Shown one piece after another: positions 5,245 through 5,391 of a DNA stretch of 5,391 nt. A program made the translations under genes and the position numbers. Position 1 is the first letter of the stretch. Each line of letters begins with the position of its first letter. The notes under the pieces are model-generated. The model did no database searches. It was not told the DNA's origin and saw nothing but the letters and a program-made list of their open reading frames with translations. The stretch is from contig JACDBF010000071.1 in assembly GCA_013695055.1 (NCBI GenBank), positions 1 through 5,391 on the forward strand. The letters run 5' to 3'. The DNA is from Actinomycetota bacterium. Lineage in GTDB: Bacteria > Actinomycetota > CADDZG01 > WHSQ01.

Positions 5245-5391
5245 GCTACGGACTCGCTCGATCGCGCCGCAACCGAAGCGGGCGCCGGCATCCCCTGTCG
5301 CCTTGGTGGCTGCGTCGGCGCCAAGGACGTTATCGACGTGAGAGTGGTAACGCTCTCCTCCGGTCGAGGTCGTGGCCGGGATGTGGGCGAG
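5242..5391 (-). CDS. sodC: Cu/Zn superoxide dismutase, right copy, C-terminal 49 residues (5' end outside window)
   Basis: Reading leftward from the window edge, the frame starts LAHIPATTSTGGERYHSHVD, carries the conserved GDAGARFGCG block with the disulfide cysteine, and ends ERVRS before TAG at 5244-5242. Compared with the left copy it has two silent changes (CTG to CTC at Leu161; GGA to GGC at Gly196) and two replacements (Thr187 to Ala, Val203 to Ala; left-copy numbering from the ATG at 4558). Both replacements are conservative and the frame is intact, so the visible part looks functional. The metal-binding half lies outside the window, so it cannot be said whether this copy is complete. 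It converges on the left copy with 54 nt between stops. Confidence 0.87.
   Translation of the reverse strand, partial: LAHIPATTSTGGERYHSHVDNVLGADAATKATGDAGARFGCGAIERVRS

Larger units (their letters stand above)
5038..5391. repeat. Large inverted repeat (palindrome) spanning two convergent superoxide dismutase 3' ends
   Basis: Bases 5217-5391 are the reverse complement of 5038-5212, centred between 5214 and 5215. Aligned by eye, 169 of 175 pairs match with no insertions or deletions. The mismatched pairs are 5040/5389, 5116/5313, 5145/5284, 5165/5264, 5195/5234 and 5207/5222. The repeat includes 150 nt of coding sequence in each arm, both stop codons and the whole intergenic spacer. The right arm is still matching at the window edge, so its full length is unknown. 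It is either a true inverted duplication or a fold-back artefact at a contig end. Confidence 0.93.

Overview
The window is GC-rich and resembles chromosomal DNA of an actinomycetote. The order ftsX, M23 endopeptidase, S41 protease, smpB fits a deep-branching group such as Acidimicrobiia. So do the GTG starts, a probable leaderless promoter, and the styles of the superoxide dismutase and histidine kinase. The class-level guess is inference from gene order and protein style, not from a marker search.

Left part (1-3457), one strand: the C-terminal third of ftsX is followed by a 155-nt gap with a plausible promoter. Then comes a secreted coiled-coil plus LytM/M23 murein endopeptidase, the likely partner that FtsEX controls. 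A membrane-anchored C-terminal processing protease follows 19 nt later, and smpB overlaps its stop codon by one base. The first two genes form a division and cell-wall hydrolysis unit. The protease adds envelope proteolysis and SmpB adds trans-translation.

Middle part (3462-4402), opposite strand: a small VOC-fold (glyoxalase/bleomycin-resistance-like) gene converges on smpB with 4 nt between the stops. Directly upstream of it lies a decayed GAF-type sensor histidine kinase. It has lost its start, its phosphoacceptor region and its reading frame. The internal deletion appears to have occurred at an 11-nt microhomology.

Right part (4546-5391): an intact exported Cu/Zn superoxide dismutase runs rightward. 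Just past its stop the sequence folds back on itself. From 5217 to the end of the window the DNA is the reverse complement of 5038-5212, with 6 mismatches and no indels. The window therefore ends inside a second, tail-to-tail copy of the same gene. The two stop codons are separated by one near-perfect hairpin with a 4-nt loop. This inverted gene pair is the most unusual structure here. The mismatches keep both reading frames open, which argues for a real and slightly diverged duplication, but an assembly or amplification fold-back must be excluded.

No tRNA, rRNA, tmRNA, CRISPR array, insertion sequence or transposase was seen.
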